The notes beneath the pieces were generated by a model that had not been told where the DNA came from, made no database searches, and worked only from the letters and a program-made list of their open reading frames with translations. Both the position numbers and the translations under genes were made by a program. Below, piece by piece: positions 1-7,908 of a stretch of DNA of 36,208 nt. The stretch comes from an uncultured Ruminococcus sp. GTDB taxonomy: Bacteria > Bacillota > Clostridia > Oscillospirales > Ruminococcaceae. The stretch covers positions 1-36,208 of the forward strand of contig UQKC01000022.1 in the NCBI GenBank assembly GCA_900541495.1, in the 5' to 3' direction. Numbering within the stretch: position 1 is the first letter of the stretch; every line of letters begins with the position of its first letter.

Positions 1-53
1 AACAAAATTATGCTCGAAAATCCGCATACATTTCTTATGAAGACAGGTTCTAA
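1..53. mobile_element. Right end of a MITE-like palindromic element (family 1), cut by the window edge
   Basis: Bases 1-50 are identical to the right end of the complete element at 29761-29921 and end in the same inverted terminus, ...GACAGGTTC, followed by TAA. Only the right end is present. No transposase is encoded, so mobilisation would have to be in trans. It lies directly beyond the stop codon of the P-type ATPase gene. Confidence 0.75.
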
Positions 54-79
54 TAATTACGCATTACGGATTACGCATT
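54..79. repeat. Short ATTACGCATTA-type intergenic repeat overlapping the ATPase stop codon
   Basis: Tandem variations of ATTACGCATTACG occur here, again at 5661-5697, and in related form at 26385-26433. Here the repeat overlaps the end of the minus-strand ATPase gene and supplies its last codons (Val-Ile-Arg-Asn-Ala) and stop. The unit is low in complexity and found only in gene-end regions of this window. Its function is unknown. Confidence 0.6.
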
Positions 80-2723
80 GACAAAGCGGTGCGAATATCG
101 CGAAGCCGAACGCTATTGCAAGCTGTTGACCCGAAAGTGCTGTTGTGGAGAAAATTATCTGCATAAACGGCACATATATTGCCGCAAAAATTATGCACAA
201 CGAGGACAGCACTGCAAGTATAAGCTTCGGGTTATTGAAATACGGCACTGTGAAAATGTTCTTCGTTTCCGATTTGCACTCGAAAACGTGCGCAAGCTGG
301 GTCATTACGAGGGTGAAAAGCGCCGCTGTTCTGGCAGTGTCAACATTGCCCGACATATAGTTCGTAAGGAAAAAACAGCCGAGTGTACACGCACCTATCA
401 GAATCCCTCTGAACACTATTTTTGTCATAAGTCCGCCCGAAAAGAAGCTTTCGTTTGCTTTTCTCGGCGGTTTGTTCATACATTCGTGCTCGGTCGGCTC
501 TACGCCGAGGGCGACGGCAGGAAGTCCGTCGGTCGCAAGGTTTACAAGGAGAAGCTGGGTCGGGAGAAGCACCACGGGCATTCCCATTATTATCCCGAGG
601 AACATCGTCAGCACTTCGCCGATATTGCATGAGAGCAGGTAGCGGACGAATTTTCGGATATTCGCATAGATACCCCTGCCCTGTTCAACGGCTTTGACAA
701 GCGTTGCGAAGTTATCATCGAGCAGGACGACATCGGCGGCTTCTTTGGTAACGTCTGTTCCCGTTATGCCCATTGCAACGCCGATAGAGGCTTCTTTTAC
801 CGCAGGAGCGTCATTAACGCCGTCGCCCGTCATAGTCACTATGTCGCCGCGGCGCTTGAAAGCACGGACGATGCGAAGCTTATCTTCGGGAGTTGCACGG
901 GCGTAAACGGCGGCTTTTCCGATAACATCATCAAGCTCCTCATCGGACATTTTCGCAAGTTCTGCACCCGTTACAACGATATCGTCACCGCGCAGGATAC
1001 CTGCTTTTTTGGCTATCGCGGCGGCGGTATTTTTGTGGTCGCCCGTTATCATCACCGTTCGGATATGCGCCTTTCGGCAAAGCTTTACGGCTTCGATAGC
1101 TTCGGGACGCGGCGGGTCGGTCATTCCTGCAAGTCCGAGGAATATCATGCCGCTTTCGCTGTCGCCGCCGTCAATGTTTTTCTCACAGAAAGCAAGCACA
1201 CGAAGTGCTTCGCCCGTGAGCTTTTCGTGCTCGGCTTCAAGGCTTCGGCGAACGGACGGAGTGAGCGGTTTAACACCGTCATTCGTCATTATAAATGAAC
1301 ATCGAGGTAGGATAACGTCGAATGCTCCTTTGGTAAAAGCAGTCTTTCCCGAACCGCCCGAACATATCACAGTCATACAGCGTGTTTCGCTGTCAAAAGG
1401 TATCTCCTCATTTTTGCGGAAGCTGTGGTGAAGCTTTTCCGATGTGATGCCCGACTTTGCCGCCATTATAAGGAGCGCGATCTCGGTCGGGTCGCCTGCG
1501 GTGTTCCATTCCTCCTTTTTGCCGAAGGTTTTGAGCTGACCGCGTTCGCGTTGGGAGATTTGTGCCATTTGCGGCGGTGCGCTTATGTCGGCATTGTTGC
1601 AGAGGACTGCGCAGTGCATAAGCTCGGACAAAGTCTTGTCTGCGCTCGGGTTGATGTTCTTTCCGTCCTCGGTTATGCCGCCCTGAACGTTGTAGCCGCT
1701 GCCCGAGATGTCGTAAAGCTTATTTCCGCAGAAAACCTTTGTCACGGTCATTTTATTCTCGGTGACAGTTCCCGTTTTGTCCGTGCAAATTACCGATGCA
1801 CAGCCGAGCGTTTCGACCGAGTGGAGCTTATGTACAAGAGCTTTCTGCGCGAGCATACGCCGAACAGCGAGTGCGAGCGCAATTGTCACCGTCGCAGGAA
1901 GTCCCTCGGGGATAGCGGCAATGGCAACGGAAATTCCCGTCATAAGCATATCGAACGGCGGCTCTCCGTGCAAGATCCCTGCGCCTGCGACAACAATGCA
2001 GACAGCCGTGCATATTATAGCAACGACTTTTCCAAGCTCGCCGAGCCTTTTCTGGAGCGGAGTTTCTTCCTCCTCAATATCGGTGAGCATACCCGAAATT
2101 TTTCCGACCTGCGCCGAAAGTCCCGTTGCTATGACCTTTGCAAGAGCCGTTCCCTTTGTTATAATAGTACCGCTGTAAACGATGTTTACCTTTCCGATAG
2201 AGTTATCGGTATCATCGGGCGAACCTGCCGACTTTGCAACGGGTGCGGATTCGCCTGTGAGGATACTTTCCTCGGCAAAAAGTCCTCGGCTTTCGAGGAG
2301 AGCCGCATCGGCAGGGATTTTGTCGCCTGCTTCAAGCGAAATAACGTCACCTGGGACGAGAACGGACGCAGGAAGTTCGGTCAGATGTCCGTCACGGTAG
2401 ACTTTGGCGTTCGGGGCAGTCATATTTTTGAGCGCAATGAGAGTTTTTTCGGTCTTATACTCCTGCACGAAGCCCAGAACGGCGTTCAGAAGCACAATAA
2501 CGATGATAGTCAGCGCGTCATAAACTTCTCCGAGGAATATCGACACCGCCGTTGCTATCAAGAGTATTATCACCATAACATCGCGGAACTGACCGAGAAA
2601 AATTTTTATCGGGGCGGTCTTTTTCTTGCTTGCGAGCCGATTTTCCCCGTATCGGAGAAGCCTTTCCTCCGCCGCCGATGATGAAAGACCGAGCGCCGAG
2701 CCGTTTATGCTTTTTTCTGCCAT
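57..2723 (-). CDS. Calcium-translocating P-type ATPase (type IIA)
   Basis: An 888-residue P-type ATPase that should export Ca2+ (or a similar divalent cation) across the plasma membrane using ATP. Visible motifs in order: TGES of the actuator domain (156-159), PEGLP in membrane helix 4 (272-276), the phosphorylation site DKTGT with Asp315, DPPR (536-539) and the hinge TGDGVNDAP (632-640). Ion-site residues typical of SERCA/PMCA-like pumps are present: Glu in IPEGLP, Asn700 and Glu703 in SCNIGEV, and Asn728 and Asp732 in NLATD. There is no N-terminal heavy-metal domain. Length is normal for the family. The start is well supported by AGGAGAG about 7 nt upstream. A TATAAT -10 lies on the minus strand at 2779-2784 but its -35 is poor. 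The extreme C-terminus runs into an intergenic repeat. The exact ion cannot be proven from sequence. Confidence 0.93.
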   Translation of the reverse strand: MAEKSINGSALGLSSSAAEERLLRYGENRLASKKKTAPIKIFLGQFRDVMVIILLIATAVSIFLGEVYDALTIIVIVLLNAVLGFVQEYKTEKTLIALKNMTAPNAKVYRDGHLTELPASVLVPGDVISLEAGDKIPADAALLESRGLFAEESILTGESAPVAKSAGSPDDTDNSIGKVNIVYSGTIITKGTALAKVIATGLSAQVGKISGMLTDIEEEETPLQKRLGELGKVVAIICTAVCIVVAGAGILHGEPPFDMLMTGISVAIAAIPEGLPATVTIALALAVRRMLAQKALVHKLHSVETLGCASVICTDKTGTVTENKMTVTKVFCGNKLYDISGSGYNVQGGITEDGKNINPSADKTLSELMHCAVLCNNADISAPPQMAQISQRERGQLKTFGKKEEWNTAGDPTEIALLIMAAKSGITSEKLHHSFRKNEEIPFDSETRCMTVICSGGSGKTAFTKGAFDVILPRCSFIMTNDGVKPLTPSVRRSLEAEHEKLTGEALRVLAFCEKNIDGGDSESGMIFLGLAGMTDPPRPEAIEAVKLCRKAHIRTVMITGDHKNTAAAIAKKAGILRGDDIVVTGAELAKMSDEELDDVIGKAAVYARATPEDKLRIVRAFKRRGDIVTMTGDGVNDAPAVKEASIGVAMGITGTDVTKEAADVVLLDDNFATLVKAVEQGRGIYANIRKFVRYLLSCNIGEVLTMFLGIIMGMPVVLLPTQLLLVNLATDGLPAVALGVEPTEHECMNKPPRKANESFFSGGLMTKIVFRGILIGACTLGCFFLTNYMSGNVDTARTAALFTLVMTQLAHVFECKSETKNIFTVPYFNNPKLILAVLSSLCIIFAAIYVPFMQIIFSTTALSGQQLAIAFGFAIFAPLCQCVIRNA

Positions 2724-2885
2724 TTTTATCTCTCCTGTTTAAATATATTTTTGACTTTGGGTGGTCTGTTTAGTTCTAATTATATTCGGACAGGTCGGGA
2801 AAAATGACGATTTGGTAAGTTGGGGAAAATATTTGCTTTTTTGCAAAAGTTCTGCGAAAGTTAGCCAATATTTATATTTAAATTG

Positions 2886-2914
2886 TTGACTTTAGCGTTA
2901 TTTTGAGATATAAT
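2886..2914 (+). promoter_or_regulatory. Sigma-A type promoter of nfnAB
   Basis: TTGACT (2886-2891), a 17-bp spacer and TATAAT (2909-2914). Transcription would start near 2921, leaving a leader of about 55 nt before nfnA. The ATPase gene is divergent, so this region serves nfnAB. Confidence 0.8.
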
Positions 2915-2975
2915 ATAAATTATAGCATTATGCCATAGGGAGAATGCGGTTATTTTTTTGTAAAGGAATGAGATA

Positions 2976-3818
2976 ATGTATAAGATTGTTCGCAAGAAAG
3001 AGCTTAACCCGACTGTTACGCTCATGGACATCGAAGCACCCATGATCGCCAAAAAGGCTGAACCGGGTCAGTTTATTATCCTCAGAGTTGACGAGGAGGG
3101 CGAGCGTATCCCGCTCACAGTTGCAGATTTTGACAGAGAAAAGGGAACTGTCACAATTATTTTCCAGATCGTCGGCGCTACGACCGAAAAGCTCAACCAT
3201 AAGAACGAGGGCGAGTATATCCAGGACTTCGTTGGTCCTCTCGGCGTTGCTTCACATACAGACGGACTTAAGAAAGTTGCTGTTGTCGGCGGCGGCGTAG
3301 GCTGTGCTATCGCATACCCTATCGCAAAGAAGCTTCACCACCTCGGCTGTGAAGTTCACTCTATCGTTGGTTTCAGAAATAAAGACCTCGTTATCCTTGA
3401 AGATGAGTTCAAGGCTGTTTCCGATAAGCTCTGCATGATGACAGACGACGGTTCGCACGGCGAAAAGGGCCTTGTTACACAAGCTCTCCGCAAGCTCATC
3501 GAGAGCGGCGAAAAATATGACGAAGTTATCGCTATCGGACCTCTCGTAATGATGAAGTTCGTTGTTGCCGTAACTAAGGAATTCGGCATCAAGACAGTTG
3601 TTTCCATGAACCCGATCATGATCGACGGAACGGGAATGTGCGGCGGCTGCCGTCTTACTGTCGGCGGCGAAACAAAGTTTGCCTGCGTTGACGGCCCTGA
3701 CTTTGACGGTTTCCTCGTTGACTTTGACGAGGCAATGGACAGAGGCACTATGTATAAGCCGTTTGAACGCCACAAGCACGAGGAAACGTGCAATCTCTTC
3801 GCCAAGGAGGTAAAGTGA
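2976..3818 (+). CDS. nfnA: NADH-dependent ferredoxin:NADP+ oxidoreductase, small subunit
   Basis: A 280-residue ferredoxin-NADP reductase-like flavoprotein. Residues 1-95 form the FAD-binding barrel with the flavin motif GERIPLT (42-48). Residues about 100-215 are the NAD-binding Rossmann domain beginning VAVVGGGVGCA. The C-terminal [2Fe-2S] region has Cys222, Cys225 and Cys237 (MCGGCR, FACVDGP). PyrK and sulfide dehydrogenase beta subunits share this fold, but the immediately following NfnB-like gene identifies the pair as NfnAB. In characterised NfnAB enzymes this subunit oxidises NADH at its FAD while NfnB handles NADP(H), coupling NADPH, NAD+ and ferredoxin by flavin-based electron bifurcation. 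AAAGGA lies about 9 nt before the ATG. The stop is one base before the nfnB start codon. Confidence 0.9.
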   Translation: MYKIVRKKELNPTVTLMDIEAPMIAKKAEPGQFIILRVDEEGERIPLTVADFDREKGTVTIIFQIVGATTEKLNHKNEGEYIQDFVGPLGVASHTDGLKKVAVVGGGVGCAIAYPIAKKLHHLGCEVHSIVGFRNKDLVILEDEFKAVSDKLCMMTDDGSHGEKGLVTQALRKLIESGEKYDEVIAIGPLVMMKFVVAVTKEFGIKTVVSMNPIMIDGTGMCGGCRLTVGGETKFACVDGPDFDGFLVDFDEAMDRGTMYKPFERHKHEETCNLFAKEVK

Positions 3819-3819
3819 T

Positions 3820-5211
3820 ATGCCTAATATGTCACCAAAGAAAAATCCTATGCCTACACAGGATCCAAAGGAAAGAAGCTGCAACTTCAATGAAGTAGCT
3901 CTCGGATATACAAAGGAAACAGCAGTTGACGAAGCTCAGCGCTGCCTTAACTGTAAGAACAAGCCTTGCGTAAGCGGCTGTCCCGTAGGTATCTCTATCC
4001 CTGACTTTATCGCAAAGGTAGCTGTTGAAGACTTCGACGGCGCTTATGATATCATCACAAAATCAAGCTCACTCCCTGCTGTCTGCGGACGTGTTTGTCC
4101 TCAGGAAAACCAGTGCGAGGGCAAGTGCGTAAGAGGCATCAAGACTGAAGCTGTCGGCATTGGCAGACTTGAACGCTTCGTTGCCGACTGGCACAACGAG
4201 CACAGCACAGCTGCTCCCGTAAAGCCTGAGCCAAACGGTCACAAGGTAGCAGTTATCGGTGCAGGCCCTTCGGGTCTTACCTGCGCAGGCGACCTCGCTA
4301 AAATGGGCTATGACGTTACTATCTACGAAGCACTCCACCTCGCAGGCGGCGTTCTCGTTTACGGTATCCCTGAATTCAGACTCCCTAAGTCTATCGTTCA
4401 GAAAGAAGTTGACGGACTTAAGGCTCTCGGCGTTAAGGTCATCACAAATACAGTTGTCGGCAAGACAATTTCCGTTGATGAGCTCTTCGAGGACGAAGGC
4501 TTTGAAGCAGTATTCATCGGCACGGGCGCAGGTCTTCCAAGATTTATGGGGATTCCCGGCGAGAACCTCAAGGGCGTTTACTCTTCTAACGAGTTCCTCA
4601 CCCGTGTAAACCTTATGAAAGCATATAAGGAAGACTCCGATACACCTATCAAGAAGAACAAGAGCGTAGCAGTAGTCGGCGGCGGCAACGTTGCAATGGA
4701 CGCTGCAAGATGCGCAAAGCGTCTTGGCGCAGAGAATGTTTACATAGTTTACAGAAGAAGCGAAGCAGAAATGCCTGCCCGTAAGGAAGAAGTTGAACAC
4801 GCTAAGGAAGAGGGCATCATCTTCAAGACCCTCAACAATCCTATCGAAGTTATGGGCGGCGACGACAAGTTCGTAAACGGACTCAAGTGCGTTGAAATGG
4901 AACTCGGCGAACCCGACGAGAGCGGCAGAAGAAGACCTGTCGTAAAGCCGAACTCCGAGTTTATCCTCGACGTAGACTGCGTAGTAATGTCTATCGGTAC
5001 TTCACCTAACCCGCTTATCAAGAACACAACAAAGGGTATCGAAACCAACAAGCACGGCTGCTTTATCTGCAACGAAGACGGACTTACCTCCCGTGAGGGC
5101 GTATATGCAGGCGGCGACGCTGTAACAGGCGCAGCAACAGTTATCCTCGCAATGGGCGCAGGAAAGACCGCTGCAAAGGCTATGGACGAATACATCAAGG
5201 CAAAGAACTGA
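3820..5211 (+). CDS. nfnB: NADH-dependent ferredoxin:NADP+ oxidoreductase, large subunit
   Basis: A 463-residue iron-sulfur flavoprotein of the glutamate synthase beta-subunit family. The N-terminal domain carries cysteines for two [4Fe-4S] clusters: Cys42, 45, 50, 54 and Cys89, 93, 99, 103. The FAD site starts VAVIGAGPSG (143-152), and the NADP-binding domain has VAVVGGGNVAMDAA near residue 287. This protein is often annotated 'GltA' or 'glutamate synthase small subunit', but no large subunit accompanies it and its partner is NfnA. Its FAD is the bifurcating site in studied homologues. It follows nfnA with a one-base gap and an AAGGAGG site about 9 nt upstream, so the two are co-transcribed and probably produced in equal amounts. 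GltD, at 20187-21680, is a paralogue. Confidence 0.9.
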   Translation: MPNMSPKKNPMPTQDPKERSCNFNEVALGYTKETAVDEAQRCLNCKNKPCVSGCPVGISIPDFIAKVAVEDFDGAYDIITKSSSLPAVCGRVCPQENQCEGKCVRGIKTEAVGIGRLERFVADWHNEHSTAAPVKPEPNGHKVAVIGAGPSGLTCAGDLAKMGYDVTIYEALHLAGGVLVYGIPEFRLPKSIVQKEVDGLKALGVKVITNTVVGKTISVDELFEDEGFEAVFIGTGAGLPRFMGIPGENLKGVYSSNEFLTRVNLMKAYKEDSDTPIKKNKSVAVVGGGNVAMDAARCAKRLGAENVYIVYRRSEAEMPARKEEVEHAKEEGIIFKTLNNPIEVMGGDDKFVNGLKCVEMELGEPDESGRRRPVVKPNSEFILDVDCVVMSIGTSPNPLIKNTTKGIETNKHGCFICNEDGLTSREGVYAGGDAVTGAATVILAMGAGKTAAKAMDEYIKAKN

Positions 5212-5288
5212 TTTAAATTCGGGATTCGGAATGCGAAATTCGGAATTATTTGTATTCCGCATATTGGTCACATAACACTAAAATTGAT
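5212..5288. repeat. AATTCGGAATTATT-type repeat directly after nfnB
   Basis: Starting at the nfnB stop codon, the sequence has nested copies of AATTCGGAAT followed by TATTCCGCATA. The same kind of sequence starts right after the stop codons of fapA (25984) and pfk (29513). It can form short AATTCCGAATT-type hairpins. It flanks the left side of the composite palindromic element. Confidence 0.6.
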
Positions 5289-5571
5289 GTAGGGGACGGG
5301 TTTCCCGTCCCGCGCCGCAAGGAGTTTTATACTAAACACCATTTAAAATTTGGAAAAAATCAAGCCGACAATCTTGTAGCTGTTTTAACAGTTTTATATG
5401 TGATTTCGGCACAGATTTTTCCTGTATTTTATTGGTGTTTAGAATTACAATAAACAAATGTCCCTATTTTCATTGGGTAAATCCGTTGAAAATAGGGACA
5501 TTTTGTTTTTGTGACATTTTCGTGCATCGAAAATCGCTTCGCGATCGGGACGGGCAACCCGTCCCCTACAG
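5289..5571. repeat. Composite palindromic element, copy 1 (between nfnB and htpG)
   Basis: The left end GTAGGGGACGGGTTTCCCGTCC and the right end (5541-5571, ending CCGTCCCCTACAG) are inverted copies of one another, and each end is itself a small palindrome. Next to the left end is GCGCCGCAAGG; next to the right end is TCGCTTCGCGAT. A central hairpin (5452-5508) has arms AATGTCCCTATTTTCA and TGAAAATAGGGACATT followed by a T-rich tract, and could terminate nfnB transcripts. The convergent htpG gene ends 128 bp to the right. No coding capacity is convincing. The same arrangement is found reversed at 26083-26300 and degenerate at 29577-29748, so this is a dispersed unit and not merely a terminator. 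Confidence 0.75.
5452..5510 (+). terminator. Central hairpin of composite element 1; likely terminator for nfnAB
   Basis: Arms 5452-5472 and 5487-5508 pair over at least 16 bp without mismatch, and TTTTGTTTTT follows on the plus strand. The minus-strand side ends in a weaker T tract, so termination of htpG from the other direction is possible but less clear. Confidence 0.6.
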
Positions 5572-5598
5572 AAAATTACAATAAAGGCGAGATTTATA

Positions 5599-5626
5599 AT
5601 CGGGCGGATATGGAATCCGCCCCTAC
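5599..5626. repeat. GGGCGGAT-ATCCGCCC palindromic repeat, copy 1
   Basis: CGGGCGGATATGGAATCCGC followed by CCCTACGG is a short palindrome with a CCCTACG tail resembling the ends of the adjacent composite element. Related copies are at 26043-26068 and 26332-26359. It is followed by the ATTACGCATTA-type repeat at 5661-5697, which reaches the htpG stop codon. Confidence 0.65.
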
Positions 5627-5698
5627 GGAAATTTTTTTTACAACAAATAAATGGAGCATAAATAATTACGCATTGCGCATTACGAATTACGCATTAAT

Positions 5699-7609
5699 TT
5701 ACTTCTTGTCCACCATAAGCGAGCAAACAAGGTTCGAGAATGCGAGCGGGTCTTCTATCGGCATACCCTCGATAAGAAGTGCCTCGGTGTAGAGTATCTT
5801 GCTGTAATCGGCAAGCTTTTCCTTGTTGTTTGCGTAGAGGTCTTTGAGAACACCGAAGATCGGGTGGTTCGGGTTGATCTCGAGAACTTTCTGAGCCTTT
5901 ACGTTCTGATCGGTCGGCATTGCGGCAAAGGTCTTTTCCATTTCGAGTGAAATTTCGCCCTCGTTCGTGATGCAGACAGGGTGGGATTTAAGTCTTTCGG
6001 AAAGCTTTGCAGAGTTTACCTTGCCGTCAAGAGCCTTTGCGATCTCATCAAGCATATCCTTGCTTTCTTCGGAAAGCTTCTTGAATTCTTCCTTTTCCTC
6101 GGGAGTATCGAGGTCGAGGTCTGCGTCCGAAACAGACTTGAACGGCTTGTCATTATACTGCTCAAGAACCTTGAGTGCAAACTCGTCAACGCTTTCTGTG
6201 AGGTAGAGAATTTCGTAACCCTTGTCCTTGACAACTTCGGTCTGAGGAAGAGCATCAACCTTGTCCACGGTTTCGCCTGCGGCATAGTAGATATACTTCT
6301 GGTCTTCCTTCATTCTCTGAGTATATTCATCAAGCGTTACAAGCTTCTTCTCGTTGGAAGAATAGAACATCAGGAGGTCTTTGAGCAGGTCTTTGTTTGC
6401 ACCGTAACCATTGTAAACGCCGAACTTTATCTGCATACCGAAGTTCTTCCAGAGCTGTTCATACTTTTCACGCTCGTTGTTGAGCATCTTTTTGAGCTCA
6501 TTCTTGATAGTCTTTTCAAGCGACTTTGCGATAAGCTTCAGCTGTCTGTCGTGCTGGAGCATTTCACGGGAGATATTGAGCGAAAGATCCTGCGAATCGA
6601 CAAGACCTCTTACGAAGCAGAAATGGTCGGGGATAAGGTCTTCGCACTTGTCCATAATGAGAACGCCGCTCGAATAGAGCTGAAGTCCCTTTTTGAAGTT
6701 CTTCGTGTAGAAATCCATAGGTGTGTTTGCAGGGACGTAAAGGAGCGCATCGTAGGTCGCAGTACCCTCTGTCTTAACGTGGATATGGCAGAGCGGATCG
6801 CTGTAATCGTAATATTTTTCCTTATAGAACTTGTTGTAGTCCTCGTCGGTGAGTTCGTTCTTGTTCTTGCGCCAGATAGGTGTCATGCTGTTGAGAGTTT
6901 CTTCCTCAACGGTGGTTTCGTACTCGGCAGGAACATCATCAACGCCCGTGCCCTCTTTGAGGTGGTCGTGTTCCATATCCATTTTAATAGGATAGTGGAT
7001 ATAGTCGGAGTATTTCTTGATGAGGGACTTTATCTTCCACTGCATGAGGAACTCGCTGTATTCTTCATCGTCGGTATCATCTTTGAGGAAGATCCTTACC
7101 TCTGTGCCGACCTTGTCCTTTTCGGCTTCTTCAATAGTATAGCCGTCAACGCCCTCGGACTCCCAAAGGTAAGCCTGATCCGAGCCGAATGCCTTTGTGA
7201 GCACCTGAACCTTCTTTGCTACCATAAATGCGGAATAGAAGCCTACGCCAAACTGACCGATGATGTCAACGTCCTCGGCGGCGTTGTTCTCATCGCTCTT
7301 GAAACCGAGCGAGCCGCTGTTTGCGATAGTACCGAGGTTGCTGTCGAGTTCTTCCTTTGTCATACCGATACCGTTATCGGAAACGGTGATGACCTTGTTG
7401 TCCTTGTCAACATCGATCTTGATGAAGAAATCGGAACGGTTCATTCCGACGCTGCTGTCGGTGAGGGATTTAAAATAGAGCTTGTCCATTGCGTCGCTCG
7501 CATTTGAGATTATCTCACGGAGGAATATCTCCTTGTGGGTGTAAATTGAATTGATCATCATATCAAGCAAACGCTTGGATTCAGCTTTGAACTGTTTTGT
7601 CTTTGCCAT
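5699..7609 (-). CDS. htpG: Chaperone protein HtpG (bacterial Hsp90)
   Basis: A cytoplasmic ATP-dependent Hsp90 chaperone of 636 residues. The N-terminal GHKL ATPase domain shows NASDAMDKL, DNGIGMTKEEL and GQFGVGFYSAFMVA, which build the nucleotide pocket. Middle and C-terminal dimerisation domains follow at normal length. The start is placed at 7609 (MAKTKQFKAES): an in-frame ATG at 7639 would add ten residues but would lie in the leader close to the CIRCE operator, and AGAGGAAG precedes the chosen ATG by about 11 nt. Transcription should start inside or at the edge of CIRCE, so HrcA repression is expected. It is a single-gene unit facing nfnB. Its stop codon abuts repeat DNA at 5661-5697. 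Confidence 0.96.
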   Translation of the reverse strand: MAKTKQFKAESKRLLDMMINSIYTHKEIFLREIISNASDAMDKLYFKSLTDSSVGMNRSDFFIKIDVDKDNKVITVSDNGIGMTKEELDSNLGTIANSGSLGFKSDENNAAEDVDIIGQFGVGFYSAFMVAKKVQVLTKAFGSDQAYLWESEGVDGYTIEEAEKDKVGTEVRIFLKDDTDDEEYSEFLMQWKIKSLIKKYSDYIHYPIKMDMEHDHLKEGTGVDDVPAEYETTVEEETLNSMTPIWRKNKNELTDEDYNKFYKEKYYDYSDPLCHIHVKTEGTATYDALLYVPANTPMDFYTKNFKKGLQLYSSGVLIMDKCEDLIPDHFCFVRGLVDSQDLSLNISREMLQHDRQLKLIAKSLEKTIKNELKKMLNNEREKYEQLWKNFGMQIKFGVYNGYGANKDLLKDLLMFYSSNEKKLVTLDEYTQRMKEDQKYIYYAAGETVDKVDALPQTEVVKDKGYEILYLTESVDEFALKVLEQYNDKPFKSVSDADLDLDTPEEKEEFKKLSEESKDMLDEIAKALDGKVNSAKLSERLKSHPVCITNEGEISLEMEKTFAAMPTDQNVKAQKVLEINPNHPIFGVLKDLYANNKEKLADYSKILYTEALLIEGMPIEDPLAFSNLVCSLMVDKK

Positions 7610-7655
7610 AATAAGTACACTTCCTCTGAAAATTAGCAATTGTGTTATTTGAGTG

Positions 7656-7682
7656 TTAGCACTCCTACTCTTAGAGTGCTAA
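7656..7682. promoter_or_regulatory. CIRCE operator (HrcA binding site) of htpG
   Basis: TTAGCACTC, nine bases, then GAGTGCTAA: a perfect match to the CIRCE inverted repeat consensus, extendable to TGTTAGCACTC/GAGTGCTAACA (7654-7684). It sits immediately downstream of the htpG -10 box, at the predicted transcription start, the standard position for HrcA repression of heat-shock genes. hrcA, groEL and dnaK are not in this window. Confidence 0.95.
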
Positions 7683-7686
7683 CACT

Positions 7687-7715
7687 ATTATATTCCTTTG
7701 TATTGTCAAATTCAA
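7687..7715 (-). promoter_or_regulatory. Sigma-A type promoter of htpG
   Basis: On the minus strand, TTGAAT (7710-7715), a 17-bp spacer and TATAAT (7687-7692). Initiation is expected around 7680, within the CIRCE operator. Confidence 0.8.
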
Positions 7716-7762
7716 GAGGTTAATAGAATTATTTACAATTTGTTCATATTTATATAATAAGC

Positions 7763-7827
7763 AAAATGGACATTCGGCATACTTTTTACAAAATCTTCGA
7801 GTAGAAGTAATACCAAACGTCCATTTT
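7763..7827. repeat. 65-bp imperfect palindrome between the GNAT gene and htpG
   Basis: AAAATGGAC (7763-7771) and GTCCATTTT (7819-7827) are perfect inverted arms, and similarity continues inward (ATTCGGCATACTT against the reverse complement GTTTGGTATTACTT). There is no strong T run, so a terminator for the acetyltransferase gene is possible but not typical. It might instead be a small mobile or REP-like unit. Confidence 0.55.
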
Positions 7828-7908
7828 ATGATACAAATTGTATATAAAGTTATATTTTATACTTATAGTTATTAAATTTTGGCAAGATCCAAGCTTTTCT
7901 CCAAAATC

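Noticed and set aside
3820..5211. Reading the nfnB gene as the small subunit of glutamate synthase
   Set aside because: A complete gltBD is present at 15598-21680, and this gene is coupled to an NfnA-type partner, so the NfnB role fits better.
5289..5626. A CRISPR array in the repeat-rich gap
   Set aside because: The repeats are few, palindromic, inverted relative to each other and unevenly spaced; there are no cas genes.
5250..5792. Short plus-strand frames of 67 and 93 codons in the nfnB-htpG gap
   Set aside because: They are made of palindromic repeat sequence, lack ribosome sites, and the second runs into the 3' end of htpG on the other strand.
5981..7507. A 508-codon open frame opposite htpG
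   Set aside because: It lies entirely antisense to a certain gene, has no ribosome site, and its translation resembles no family. Long antisense frames also occur opposite gltB (18862-20199), pyk (26535-27929) and the ATPase (1425-2681), an effect of codon bias in the real genes.
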